A stretch of DNA of 64,000 nt from the NCBI GenBank assembly GCA_037039685.1, contig JAWNGF010000007.1, positions 2,294,001 through 2,358,000 of the forward strand, given 5' to 3'. The position numbers were made by a program, and so were the translations under genes. Below the pieces are notes generated by a model. That model was given only the letters and a program-made list of their open reading frames with translations. It was not told the DNA's origin and searched no databases. Every line of letters begins with the position of its first letter. Within the stretch, counting starts at the first letter, position 1. This DNA is from Ceratobasidium sp. AG-K (taxonomy: Eukaryota > Basidiomycota > Agaricomycetes > Cantharellales > Ceratobasidiaceae). Positions 24,640 through 36,978 of the stretch are shown piece by piece.

Positions 24640-26512
24640 AGTAGATATGCTAATGAATCGCCACGATTCGTTAATGCCGTAGTCAAAGGTTGAAGTCAAG
24701 TGAAATAAGCAAAATGGAGTGTGCAGAGACGTCGAGCAAGGAAGCCATTAATTACGAATTGAGTCAAGTCTGGCACGTAGACGGAACCGCACGGTACGTA
24801 CAAGTCAGCACACAAAAAGTAACGTGAGACAGAGACGGACAGACGTGAGATCTCAAATTTAATCAAATATTGTCTCACTACATGGGGGTTTTATAGCTAC
24901 TCGAATAACTGCGCCGAGGGCTTCCACGATTAACATGGGCTTTTTACATCCCCGTGGTCAATCTACCGGACGTGATTCCATCAAAATCCCGCCAGGGCTT
25001 GTAGCGAATGGTGCGAAATCAGTTTAGAAAGGGCATAATAACTAGTGCAAGTAGCGCGCATGTAGTCATGTATTTACCGCCAAAAACTAGGAGTAACCAC
25101 TCAGTGACTCTACCTCAGATATTGTTAAACTCTAGCTCTTTTTGATCTAAGTGGCACATATTGTCAAGTCCACTAGGAGTGGGATTTTTGCGGCGGCACA
25201 TTGCAGCTCCAGCAACGAGGAATGGATTATTTTGGCTTTCCGCAAAAGCGTAAGGTGCGGCTAGAATCGATACGCGAGTGCACCTTGGCACCCGATCTAT
25301 TCCTTTCAGCGTGCAAGGGCCCATCCCATCCAATTGGCCAACTCCGTGAGTGAATTTCGAATCAAAGATTGTATGCGAGCAAAAACCTGAAGCACATTCG
25401 TGGGCGGGTGCCAAAATACCTTTTTTCGCCGTACCCATCAATCAAGATGCCCCTAAATGCCGCGGGCTTCGGAGTGGATTTCCCTAAAGGGTATAGCTGC
25501 CGCGGGATACCCCACAACGAAGATCAACTCGGCCGAGTCGAGACGCTGCCTTTGCAGGCACTCAGCTTCCAACGCTTTTGGGCGCGGATTTTATTCAGTA
25601 TATGCGTGTGATCTCTTCCATAAAACACCGGGGAGACCAGTAGACACTAAACGTGTGTGGGGTAGAAGCATAAGAATTTGCTGGTAAGCGGCGTGGGCCT
25701 AGAACCAAATTGATCGGGGGCACGTCGAAGAGGGCAAAGTTTATTAGTTGGATTATAGCCAACGTGGTTGAGATATGGTCGCATATGCTGGCTATGAACT
25801 CGATCGTTGTAGCTCGGTGTCCCAGCCATGTCTCTATCTATCTACTTGACTATTGCTGATCGGATTGGAGATGTTTGCTCCAGTCTTCAACTATTGTCCT
25901 ACTGTAAGAGAGCCTCAAAAATTACTCGGTGTGAGGGTTATCGGTAGTCGATACGTTACTGGGTATGTATGAGCCAAGGGTTTGACCTTGTCTGTAGCTG
26001 GTGACGACTGCGTTAGCAAAATCGTTAAATTCTCCTAGGCGCTCCAGGACGCCCCCAGGCTCCGGAGGGCTATGTAACCTCCGAGAGGACTCCGGATCAT
26101 TGGGCTCCCGGACTCCTGGGAGACTCGAGGAGGATACATAGTCCTTCGGAGCCACGGGAGCCTCCAGGAGTCCTCCGGAGCGCTAAAGGAGGATCTGCAA
26201 TTCCGGCTGAGTGCAAGAACAACGGGGACGTGATGACCCCAATTGATGAGTCAGCCTCGTGTGGGATCACGTGGTCACGTCGATCTTGAAGATGATGACG
26301 ACCGTCACACAGTCTCACTCGCCTGGCACATCACCATCGCGCCTGTGCCGATTGCATGCAAAACGAACGTCATAATATCGAGCTACTTTTGATACCTTTG
26401 ATTCTGCTCAAAGTATGAGGGTTGTGCATGTTCATACTTCTGCTGGTTTACGATTTCGGTTTACAGCTTCCTAAACACTAGCTGCCAAATCTAGACCGAG
26501 GCCGTTGACAAA
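24640..26512. other. Intergenic region with a GC-rich hairpin-prone patch
   Basis: I find no supported gene in this 1.9 kb. Frames at 25115-25441 (minus) and 25457-25687 (plus) are unrecognised. At about 26035-26190 short complementary blocks (ctccggag, cctccaggagtcc, cctccgag, ggaggatac) recur in both orientations, so the DNA or RNA could fold into nested hairpins. Confidence 0.4.
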
Positions 26513-27196
26513 ATGTCGAGCGCAGTCGCAATACCTCACAGATATCGTATGCAAGAAACATACGTGCAGCGTGGATGGAGAAAATGTAAAGAGCAGCCAC
26601 TCGTGCCCATCGGTAAGTATTCCTGGTCATCTATGCCTTAGCGCGAGTTCGGTCATGCTTGGCTTTCAGTATTACACAATGCTGACCGGGAAACGATTAT
26701 CAGGAATATTTGCAACTTGTGCAGCGCTCATTGGAGCTACTAAACACCTTCGCTCGGGGGATCGAACCAACTTCAATAGGTTTTTGAGATTTCGAGTTGT
26801 GGCCCAGGGTATTACTGTGGCTGCATGCATGGCTGGGACGTTGATTTACGGGCATTATGTGGGTACGATGAATTCTTTGAGCGAATCGTCTTGATTGACT
26901 CGTTTTTCCAGGACCGACAAGAGAAGCAAGCGGAACAAGCCCGCGAGCAAGCGGAAATGGTGGCATATAAGGCCGCGGGAAACTCTACGGCCCCTCTACC
27001 GCTAACCGCTGATCAACGTAGAGCGGAAGAGAGTGTTGAAGAACTGGTCGCCCGTGCAGAAGCAATGGAGAAAGCTCAAGCCCGACGACCAAGCGCACGA
27101 GATGCATTGATGGCAGCACTGATGAAGCAAAAGGCCGAGAAAGCAGAGTGGACTAAGCAGAAAGAGCAGGCAGCGCAGCCAAGCACCAAACTGTAG
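26513..27196 (+). CDS. RCF1: Respiratory supercomplex factor 1 (HIG1 domain)
   Basis: Small inner-mitochondrial-membrane protein of 179 aa that helps assemble complex III-IV supercomplexes and cytochrome oxidase. Exons 26513-26612, 26704-26858 and 26912-27196 join in frame. The HIG1 signature is clear: KCKEQPLVPIG, then GIFATCAALIGATKHLRSGDR, then FRFRVVAQGITVAACMAGTLIYG, giving two membrane segments. The C-terminal third is a charged helix rich in Glu, Lys and Ala (REQAEMVAYKAAG and EELVARAEAMEKAQ) likely to be coiled coil. The first intron is 91 nt; it contains an internal cag near 26668 that would break the conserved join, so the later acceptor at 26703 was chosen. Confidence 0.92.
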
Positions 27197-27507
27197 GGGA
27201 TTGGGGCCGGCGGTGTGCGAGTGGGCCGGGCCATACGACGGTGGTCCCACATCTTGGAGATATGTACACTCGGAGGTAGTCTGGACTTGATTGTCGTAGG
27301 CTAAATGCGCAGGATGACACGCTCACATCTCGACGAGGCTTGGACTACATGGGGTTGATGAGTTTAGTGCGAAATATTATCCCCCTTCCATCTGTCCGCT
27401 AAGGTGGCTCTCTTTCTTGTTAGTTCCCTCGTAACACAAATTCAATTGAGAACCAATCCTGAGACCGAGATTGGATGGTCACGTGAAGTGTCCTCGTTCT
27501 CACAACC

Positions 27508-29709
27508 ATGAGCCTTAATTTAGCACCTACTTATCCGTATCCTCCTTGGGATTTCCAGGAGAAGCAAAGGTAAAAACCATATCATAGTTGTAAATTAGAC
27601 TTAAGCTAATCAACACGCTTTTATTAGCTTTGCGTGAGTTCAAACGTTCATGTCTCCCCTCGCCAATCCGTTCACACTCGTCAAGATACAATACTGTGGT
27701 CAAACGATGGCCCGTAATCATAACAAACATAATCGATACTGTTTACCGTGCGGTAGCTGCGGAAGGAGCCAACAACCAGGACAAGGTTGCTGAGGGCAAG
27801 GCCGTCATCTCGAAATTATCTAAACTCAAATACGACATGAGCCATGATCGTCCTCTCGAGTACGTGGTCTAACTTCCAGCTATTGCGTTTTTCATTCTGA
27901 GCCTTTTGTCTAGACGAATTCCCGAAGACGGGGGTTTGAACTCGAAGGTATACAACGACCGGTTGCAGGATCTTGAGAATCAAGGGAATCACACCTGGAT
28001 GAGGATTCCCTGGCTCTACGGCGAGTAAGGAGAAACATAATATAACCTTACCCTAGTCCTAACAATTCCGCCTCGTTACTCTTGGCATCGCAGATGCTAT
28101 CTTTACCGATTGTTTGACAGCGTATTCCGGGCAACAAAGTTTTGGTCGGCCTTCGATCCTTTCTTTCAGCAAAAGCAAGATACATTCAAGGAGAGTGGGG
28201 CGGCAGTGCACCGTGAGTCAATATAATGGTATTAAATAATGATTTTTGTCTCTAACATTGTGTGACAATGGTTCTTGCGCGCACGCGTGGTATGATCCCG
28301 GGATTCTCCTTTCGCCTCGATCTTACTCAAATGTGATCATAAAGAGCTTGCGAAAGTAATGGCGGATCTTGAAAAACGACGTGCAAGCGACGAGTTCAAC
28401 ACAAGTACGGAAGGATGGGAAGATACAGTGGCGATCGTATTTGCGGAAATGGTTCAGATGTGTCTTTGGTGCGTATCTACATGGACTACTGCCATTCTTA
28501 CCTAATGCTCGATAGGGGCAACGCAACGGATTTATCTATGTTACCCTCGATGGATCCAGCGGACGTTGCTCTCCTTCAAGCTGTTGACGAGGATAAGGCG
28601 CATTTGATCCTGCGCAACGATGCAGGGAAGGTATGGGAACATGTGCGGGAGCTGAGGAATGCTAGGATAGACTTCATACTGGATAATGGTAAGTGTGTGT
28701 ATAATCAGCCTGAGAGCGCGCTTGACCTTGCTCCTGAAGCTGGATTCGAGGTTAGTTGCGTGCATATATAAACTGAACTCTCTGGATAATAACACCAAGA
28801 GCCACAGTTATTTACGGATCTAGTGTTCGCGGACTTTCTAGTGACGTATACACCCTTTGCGAACAAGGCCGTCTTTCAGTAAGCCCAACATGATATTCTA
28901 TTTTACGGGTTTGCCTGGGTATTAATAATCTGCCTCCCAGTCCCAAGCCTATTCCATGGTTTGTCTCGGACGTCACTCCTCGCGACTGGACTGCCATCTT
29001 CGAAGCCCTCAAAGATCAAGACTTTTTCACAACGCTAGAAGAATCCAAGGCACAGCCTGGTGCTCTTCGTCAAATGGTTTCTAGATGGGAAGCGTATGTT
29101 GAGCAAGGCGTGTTCAGTCTGAGCCCAGAGAATACATATGCCTTCTGGGTTCACCCTGGCGGATATTGGGAAATTGCACCAGGAAGGGACGGCCAAACTG
29201 TTGGAGAAGAACTTGATGGCAGCGGGTTAGTCATATTCAAGGTATGGAGAGGGTGGTCAGGTGGAACAGCATTCTAAACCATTATGTTTGTCCGGGATAG
29301 GGGGATTTAAAGTCAGCGCCACTACCAAAGATAACTATGCATAAGCTGGGACTAACTAAATGTGCCGGTTACAGCTATCGAAAGCTTACGGGCGATATCA
29401 AGTGGCCTAATGATACACCATGGGAGGATGCTATTGGTATGTTTCCCCTGCCGCATCACTTTGACTCGTTCAATCAACTTGTCAATAGGTGCTGTCGCAA
29501 GGCGTTTCCCTCTCATGTCGCTGCGAACGTGCAAAGCGGACGTGGTAGTTGGACTTGAGTCTCATGTAATTGCCAAACTTGACGCAGATCCCAAGGAGAA
29601 GGGCTGGAGAGCAAGTGGGAAGTGAGTACTGATTTGCTTGTGTATTATCATCCGCTGAAAATACTTGACCTATCTGTTTAGGTATGGGTTGATATCGTTT
29701 TGTAAGTGA
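27508..29709 (+). CDS. DUF89/ARMT1-like damage-control phosphatase
   Basis: Metal-dependent phosphatase of the DUF89 family, subfamily III (yeast YMR027W, human ARMT1), thought to act on damaged or excess sugar phosphates. The protein is 461 aa from 14 exons: 27508-27569, 27628-27633, 27686-27859, 27914-28024, 28094-28212, 28345-28468, 28516-28688, 28740-28750, 28808-28878, 28941-29241, 29301-29311, 29375-29436, 29489-29621 and 29682-29709. Family motifs are RRWP-like VVKRWPVIITNIID, RIDFILDNAGFELFTDL (metal-binding Asp and Asn) and GDLNYRKLTGD. Three exons are tiny: 6 nt (CTTTGC), 11 nt (AGFE) and 11 nt (GDLN). The two 11-nt exons encode the core catalytic motifs, so their use is well supported. 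It ends about 240 bp from the convergent DIS3 gene. Confidence 0.93.
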
Positions 29710-29946
29710 TATGTAAGTTTCGGGACACAGTTGCCGGGCCAAGTTGGAGTGCGCGGGTGTGACCAAGTATCAATCGCGTGCCATCGACTGAAATGAATTA
29801 TACGTGAAATTGGTGCTTGAAGAGTAGCTACGCCTAAGGGAACGAGCTCTCGAAGGAATACGGGCCCGAGCCTAAGCAGCATTCACTCATATTACACTCA
29901 ATGGCGGTTTGCGTTCAGTTTAGCTATATTTTAACCGCCTCCGTAA

Positions 29947-32900
29947 TTACAAACCAGCGCTGTTAACTGGAGATACTAAGGACATCCTGACCTTGCCCCG
30001 CAGTGTATTCTTATCTTGCTCTACCCATATCTTGACCTTAACGTGATTGAAAACGGCGATTTTAGTGTCGCCTTGAGGGCCGGGAAGTGAGAGAGAGTAT
30101 GACTCGGGGTCGAATTCTTGTTCATTTTTGAAGGTTACCAGCCCTTCAATGCCAAGCCTAGGGGAATTTAAGTGCTTCTGTTTTTATTCGGAGAGTAAGA
30201 ATGCACATACTTGGAAACAAACACTGCCAAACCATTTCGGAAGGCTTTGATAACAAAGGCGTCTTCCACTACGCCTTGATCGTCTTGTGTGGCCAAGTTC
30301 CTGGCTTTGAGCGCTAGTCCAACATAAAACTCAACACTGGCACGACCGGCCATCTGGGCCATCCGATGTCGGCGGTTAATGACGGTCATTACCCGCTCTA
30401 CGTGCGATTTGGTGTGGAGCGTGGCATGGAGGGGAGTGTATCCAATAGAAGCGGCGAGCTGTCGATGAGCCAGAACGTCTAGTAGAACGTAATAAATACC
30501 GACGCATATTGAAAGGAATGGGTAAGATAACTTACCAGCATATCGCCTAATCGGGCTAGTAAAGTGCGTATAGATTGGGCTAGCCAAACCATAGTGGGCA
30601 AAGGTATCCCGAGATACGCTCCCCGCGCAGAAATACTCGGCTGATAGCATGCACCGTGTTGCCATAATTCGAACAAGAGTGTTGAATGCAGGTTCGTCGG
30701 GGTCCTTGTGGTAATCCGAGATTAAAACTACACAGCCATGCGCAGGGGTCTGAACTTACGACGCATTTATCCAGTGACGCTGCCAAGGCACCAGAACTCG
30801 ACACATCAAGAGTCATCCCTTTAAGTTTTAGCAAAAGATCTTGTAGCTTCTCAAAGTTGCTCTGTGGAGGCGGCATATGGCGTCTGCATTGAGCGAGGTT
30901 TAGTACAGTTTGGAGAAATAAGAAAAGGTTATCCGCTTACCGAAGTACAGCCGTTGCTGGGAACGATTCCTGTATCTGTCGAGCGACGCTTACATTGGCA
31001 AGCAACATGAACTCCTCCACGAGTGAATTTGTTTCTCTCAACTCTTTTTGCTCGACATCAATTGGATCAGACGACTCGGCACTATCCAAATGAATTTTGA
31101 CTTCGGGCGAGGCGAGGTTCAGCGCCCCAGCAGCCATGCGCCTCGCCTTGAGTTGTATTGCCAAAGAGTTCAATAGTCGGATGGATTGTGTAAGTTCGTC
31201 CTTCAGGGTGCTATGGAATGCGTTAAACAATACCAGCTAACTTCGTCTGCAAATATCAACGTACGGGTCATCTTTCCGTATTTGGGCCTCTTCGTACGTG
31301 AAGGCTGCTTTAGAGGCGATAACTGATTTGGTAAACCTGACGTTCACGATATCCGCATCCGGCGTTAATTCCTGGCCGACAGTATTAGTCAAGAATCGAA
31401 CGATGAGGCGATTCTATATTTACCCAAATGGCAGAAAAGGCCAATCGCTCCACATAAGGTCGAAGTGAACACAAATTGGTTCCCAAGAGGCTCGGCAACA
31501 TATCAATCCGCTTGTCGACAAGATAGACTGTTGTCCCACGGGACGCAGCCTCGTTGTCCATCGGTGTGTCTGGGTGTACAAAGTGAGATACGTCGGCGAT
31601 ATCTGCACCAAGGTTAGTATCGAGGGTAGGGGTTTCTGGTGGGGCCACTGATACTTACGAACTCCGGCTTCAATATTGCCATTAGGGAGTAACCTTGCAT
31701 GGAGGGCATCATCGATATCTTGGCAGTCTGCAAGCCATGCCGATCAGGTACCGCTGAAGAGACGCATAATCGCGTGACTCACTAGGTGGATCAATACTAC
31801 AAATTATCAACTCTCTCAAGTCTTCCCTATCCCTCCACTCAGGGCTCGATTCCGCCTTTGGAGGTACAACCCAACCATCGCCCTCTTTCGGCAAGCAGTC
31901 CAAAATTGCCCGCCCGAAAGGACGGTATGGTACATCAAACTCGAGTAGAAGACTTTCCCTTTCGGCTTCCTTGCTTTCAGCCTTGCCCAGGGCACGAACG
32001 AAATGTCCATCGGGGTAACGCGAATGCGAGTCCCACCTATCAAGCGAGACAAGAATTTTTTGTCCGAGGAGTGTGGGTGCCTGTCGTGTCCGCAATCGGA
32101 TTCGCGGGAGAGCCCTGTCGACTGGAGTTGCGAATACAGTTTGGGCGGATAGGGTGGTTGAGGAAGTTGAGGATAGTGACGAACGGTCGATATGGCAGAC
32201 ATAGCTTTTATGCATGTCAACGAGTGTAACAAAGGCCGTCTCCAATAACAACTTACGCTCTCCAGTTACGTTTGATAACTCCCACAACGCGACCCGTTGG
32301 TTGCTTCTCTTTCGGATTGCGTGCGGCAGTATCCCGGGCGGCGAGTTTCTCCTTTGCGCTGACCGTCTCCTCGCTATCGGACTCTTCCTGTTCGCTCCCT
32401 GAATCATCAGGGTTGTCGTTTCGTTGGGTAGCTGTTTGGAAACTCAGTGCCCTTTGAATAAATATGGCTGCCTCAGGGGGATCACTCACTATCTGCGTCA
32501 ATGACTGCATCGGCTGGAGCTTTCCATTCCGATTCGGGGAACAACTCTACGACAACAAAGTCACCTTGCACAGACCGATTCATGGCTTCTCTTCCCAATA
32601 GCAAAACGGGTTTTGTGAAGCCTGGGACATTGACGGTACCCTGTCGTGGATTGGTAAGAAATATAGGACGCACATCTAGTTCGTCAACTAACCTCGAGGT
32701 AGTTGTATGAATTGGCGCTAAAGTAGCCCTGGTGTAGATCACCACTTTTTACACCAGCAATCAAAGTGGCTTGAGAGAGGTACTATAAACGAGGGGGATG
32801 TTGAGATATAAGCAGTGATGAGCGGCAAATACAAACCTCCTCGTATAACACCCTTCGTTTAGCCGGTTTCATTTGCATGTCTTCCTCGCCTTCCGTACTC

Positions 32901-33862
32901 TCCGCAGCTAACAAGTCGAGGAGGGCTGCCGAGTTCTTGGTCCCAGTCACATAATCTCGAACTGAGGCCAGGAGTAAGTAGTGAACACATGCGAAAAATT
33001 GTGCATACCAGACAGATTGACCAGCCCTTCCTTCGCAGCACGCCGTCGGTTTTCCGCGTCATCAGTCAACAGGACGATTTGGGCTTTGGGCGATCCTTTC
33101 GGGAAAGACCTTGAGTTGGCGTAATGCTTTGCGTACCACGAGGTAGATAACCTTATCCCTATCCAGCCGTATATTGTGAGTACACAAATAAAGTCATGAG
33201 GGACTATAGATTCCACGCACCGCGATCGTTACGATCGTTTGGGGTTTCTTCTGTCTGGCGGACCACGGCTGTCTGACTGAGCTATATGAGTGGGAGACAA
33301 TGGCAGCCACGACAAACATACTCGTGAAACTCGTTGTAAAACACATATATTTGCTTATCCTCTGCTGAGATGAGCCCCTTGAGGCGAGAATGGAGCGGGA
33401 GGGACCGGTGTCGTACTTCGTCTATCACCGTTTGTAGAAGAATGATAGGGGGTGCGAAGTGAGGGGACTCCATGAGGTCCATCTGTGAATGGCAGTTGTG
33501 AGATGGAAGAATGAATGAATAGTATATACGAACCTGATGTAGGAATACGTTTGTATCAGGAACAATAAAGTGACCAGCGGGAAATTGGGAGTGGGTCAAG
33601 TCTCCGGTTGCAGGTAGCTTGGCTTCACCCGCGTGAGCGAAGCCCGAACAGGTCTGGCAGCCCTCGATTCCACATTGGATGTCGTCTCGAACATATCGTT
33701 CTCGCAAAACTAAGCAGTCCCGATAAGGTTTAATTATTGAGTTACGGTGGCAAGCGGCTTGCCTTTAATGACCTTCCCTCTTGCTGTCTTTTTATAAAAC
33801 TTTCGCTGAGAAGACTGCCCGTCTGCCGCTAGAGGACGCTTGCGAATAATAATATCGGCCAT
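29947..33862 (-). CDS. DIS3: Exosome catalytic subunit DIS3/RRP44
   Basis: Catalytic 3'-5' exoribonuclease and endonuclease of the RNA exosome. Eighteen exons, running from 33763-33862 down to 29947-30157, total 3003 nt and give 1000 aa, close to the yeast length. In order are a CR3 cysteine motif (CGIEGCQTC), a PIN domain ([10 protein letters not shown]), cold-shock domains, the RNB domain with the acidic active site [13 protein letters not shown], the conserved [16 protein letters not shown] segment and a C-terminal S1 domain. The first intron (33710-33762) is GC-AG: the exon ends AAAG before gcaagc. No frame break was found, unlike several neighbours. Confidence 0.96.
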
Positions 33863-36066
33863 CTAACGGGGAGTCTGCGGCGTCTTTCAAGGACAGAGAT
33901 CTAGCTCTAGGCCCTTCTTCGGCGATCAGTGGTATTCCTATGAGCCACAAAGAAATAGAGCGGCGGCAGGTGGTCGACGCAGATAAGTTTAGGTAAGCTC
34001 ACGTGCTTGCTCCCATCACGTTCCGAGGTGGCTACAATTCGGATGTGACTCGTCAGTACCAAGCCCGCGTTTCTGATTGCGAGAAATATCAATTGCCTCC
34101 GTTGATTTATGTACGATTATCTATTATGTTGAGTTTGGGAGGCTTAAAACCGTGAGGGTGAATAGGGTAACCTCATACTGGGAGTAGTTCGATGCAAGGT
34201 TTTCCCATTCTCTAGACCTTTCCATCATCCCGCAAGTGCGGCACGCATAAAAAAAACCTCACCATCCTTAATATTACGACAAAATGCTGATAACTGTCAT
34301 AAGTAGCTGGAAAGGCGTCACACGGATCAGGGAGACCGTAGAGACACCCGACAGACTTGGGAACTTCACATTTACCGTGCTCGGGCATTCATATATCAGC
34401 GTACTCACATCAACAAGCAATTGTGGGTATTTATTATAGAAGACTACCCAAAACGAGCCTCAGGATCGAGGTCATAATATTTATTCCGATGTGATCTGTG
34501 GTGCCTGGCTTCTGAAAACAGCTACGTCGTCCCAGTACGGATATCCTCTACCTTTAGGCTAATCATACTAAAGTATGGCTTCCCGAGAACCCTCGACAAG
34601 TATTATATAGATTCGAAGAGAAACATACACTCGGGTGGGTGGGTAGTTGAGCATCACCAAACCCGCATTCAGCCCGCGCCCGACAAGCGTGTCTCCCTAT
34701 CAGGCCAGCAACAATCCTCCGAAGGGTGGTAACCCCTCCTCCACAAAGTCTTGAAAACCGGGACGATGCTCAGGAGAGGTGATCCGGGCTTGTAGTCCAA
34801 TCGCTCTCGTTTGACGAGCCGAATTGAATCCCAGTAAGCACATATATCGTAATATTCATTTTTGGCCCCTTGACACGGGTTTAGCCTAACATGCACAACT
34901 GTGTAACAAGCTCGAGGAGCGGGCGACTTGCCGGGACGCGTTCAATAAGCCTGTAAGTGTGGAGAGACTGGGGGCCGAGCGGGCTCTCCCTACACTCGCC
35001 TGGCCTGCTGTTGCTCAAGTCAAATAGTAACCTATTACGATAGCTTGTATAAATTTATTCGACAACTAAATAATGCTAGGGGAACGGAGAAGTCAAGGGC
35101 CAGGAGGGACATTGTATCCCCGAAAGAGGAGCTCGGGGCGGCTATAAACAAAGTCTAGGCCACAAACCAAGAACGAGGATCAAAGCTTAAATCCAGGAAG
35201 CATGTAGCATTCTACGAGCACGAACCGACCTCGATCCCTTAGCACAGCGCATACGATCGATTCTACTCTCGTAGAACTCGTGATCGGGCACAGGAGCCGA
35301 ATTGTCTAGCTAAATTGTGTAAATGGATGCGCCTTGATAGAATTGAGCGGTGCCTGATCGCCAAACGCGAGGCAAGTGCCAGCAAAACTTGTGTGTTTAG
35401 GAGGCTTCTACCCGTTGAGCAAGCTCCGGCCATGTGCTGAAATAGAGTTGAATATAACTTGCCCATGCGACTACCCACATCTTTCCGACTCTAGAACCTA
35501 ATTGAACAGTGGCGAAACGCGTAACTCTTAGTCTTGATCTAATCCAAGGACATGTTGGAATGCTGGTCGATGCGCGAGCATTTGCCCTAGAATCGCCTCT
35601 ACCACTGGAGCGCAATTGCAATGACCCAGATTTAGGTTTCAGACAGGTTCACAAGCGGATCGGCAAACTTAAGAACTGACATTCAGAGAAATGTCCCAAC
35701 GGTATTTTGAGTGTTCTTGCGCTCCTGGTACTGGAGCATGCACGTTGGACGAGACACCATATTCATGCCATATAGAGTAATTGAATGACTACAACAAGTG
35801 TCGAGCGCCGACTACCACCGCCGCCCCCAAACCAAAGCCCCAACACCCCAGGCCAATACGAACGCACCATTCCTTCCCACAGCACCGTCCACGCAGGAAC
35901 GCAACCCACGATAAGCCAGGCATCAGTCGAATTAGTCAAACCAAAAGGTCATTTCAATACTCACGTGACAAGTCAGTCGCCAGGCACTCTTTCTTGCTCC
36001 TGTCCATCTCTACACTCGACCAAAACCCCTTCGTAACACAAGAAAAAAAGTACTAGGATTGCAGTA
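33863..36066. other. Intergenic region, nothing supported
   Basis: This 2.2 kb lies upstream of both DIS3 and the KRE9-like gene. Open frames are short and unrelated. The segment 35780-36060 is C/A-rich with many proline-like codons and then an A-rich run just before 36067; it looks like the promoter and leader of the next gene. Confidence 0.4.
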
Positions 36067-36874
36067 ATGGCTCTGGGAGCATCGTGGCTATGGATGGCGT
36101 CGGTCGTGCTCGCGGTCGTTCCGAGCGTACTGGGTGGAATTCCTTGTGAGTCTCTGGTTTTCGAGCACTCGCGACGGAGCTAATCGTTTTTTCGATCTTC
36201 GCACCCGCATTGTTCATCCATGTGGACTCGTATCTCGCACCAACGCGCAAAACGATCATGGCAACCCTGTAAAAAGCCTATTTCAAGATCAAGTCTCCGT
36301 CGCCAACAAGTCCCTGGCTGGTGGGACAGAGCAACCCAATCAGCTGGGTCTCGGCCAACGAGGGCGTCACTCAATTCGACATTGAGCTCGCACGACTCAA
36401 GACGGACGGGTTGATTTACGTTGCGCGGAACGGTCAGTCCCCCATTCCTATTCATCTTAGTCACCTGTTGGTCGAATCCACGCTAAATTTAACTCGGCAG
36501 TCTCAACCTCGTGGAGCGCGCTCAACGTAATGCTCGACTCGGTGCCAACCGGCGACGACTATTACATGCTCTTTATCGACTCGATTCACGGAAACATGTA
36601 CTCCATGTCTGAGCGTTTCTCGATTCTTTCGGCTGGGAGCACGCCTACTGCCGGAGCAGTCGGAGCGGCCAATCCCACGGCCTCGACAGTCACGCTTAAA
36701 GGCGGCCCACACCCCACTGCACATTTCGCGTATACGTTTGCAGGCACGAGCGGGGCGGGGTCTAGGTGGGGTGTGAATGGGTTTGGGTGGCAGGCCGTAT
36801 GGGGAGGACAGGCGATGGCTGTGGGGTTGGTTGCGTTGGGTGTGTCGGTGGGGTCGGTGCTAGCCGTGTGGTAA
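36067..36874 (+). CDS. KRE9/KNH-type Ser/Thr-rich GPI-anchored protein
   Basis: Secreted cell-surface protein of 202 aa. Exons 36067-36145, 36277-36432 and 36501-36874. An N-terminal signal peptide (WLWMASVVLAVVPSVLGG) is followed by the KRE9/KNH-like beta domain: SPSPTSPWLVGQSNPISW, VTQFDIELAR and DYYMLFIDSIHGNMYSMSERFSI. A Ser/Thr/Ala/Gly-rich stalk and a C-terminal hydrophobic tail (AMAVGLVALGVSVGSVLAVW) are consistent with a GPI anchor signal. The acceptor at 36276 was chosen because it alone keeps the frame into the domain. Proteins of this family are linked to beta-glucan assembly or the outer wall; the exact role is unknown. Confidence 0.85.
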
Positions 36875-36978
36875 TGAGGTGTGCTGTGTGGAAATGGACT
36901 GGTTTTGATTAGAGTTTTGGACTATATTTTTACGTTCGCTTCAATGCTATCTCTCATTCCTCGCAATAGTATGGTACA

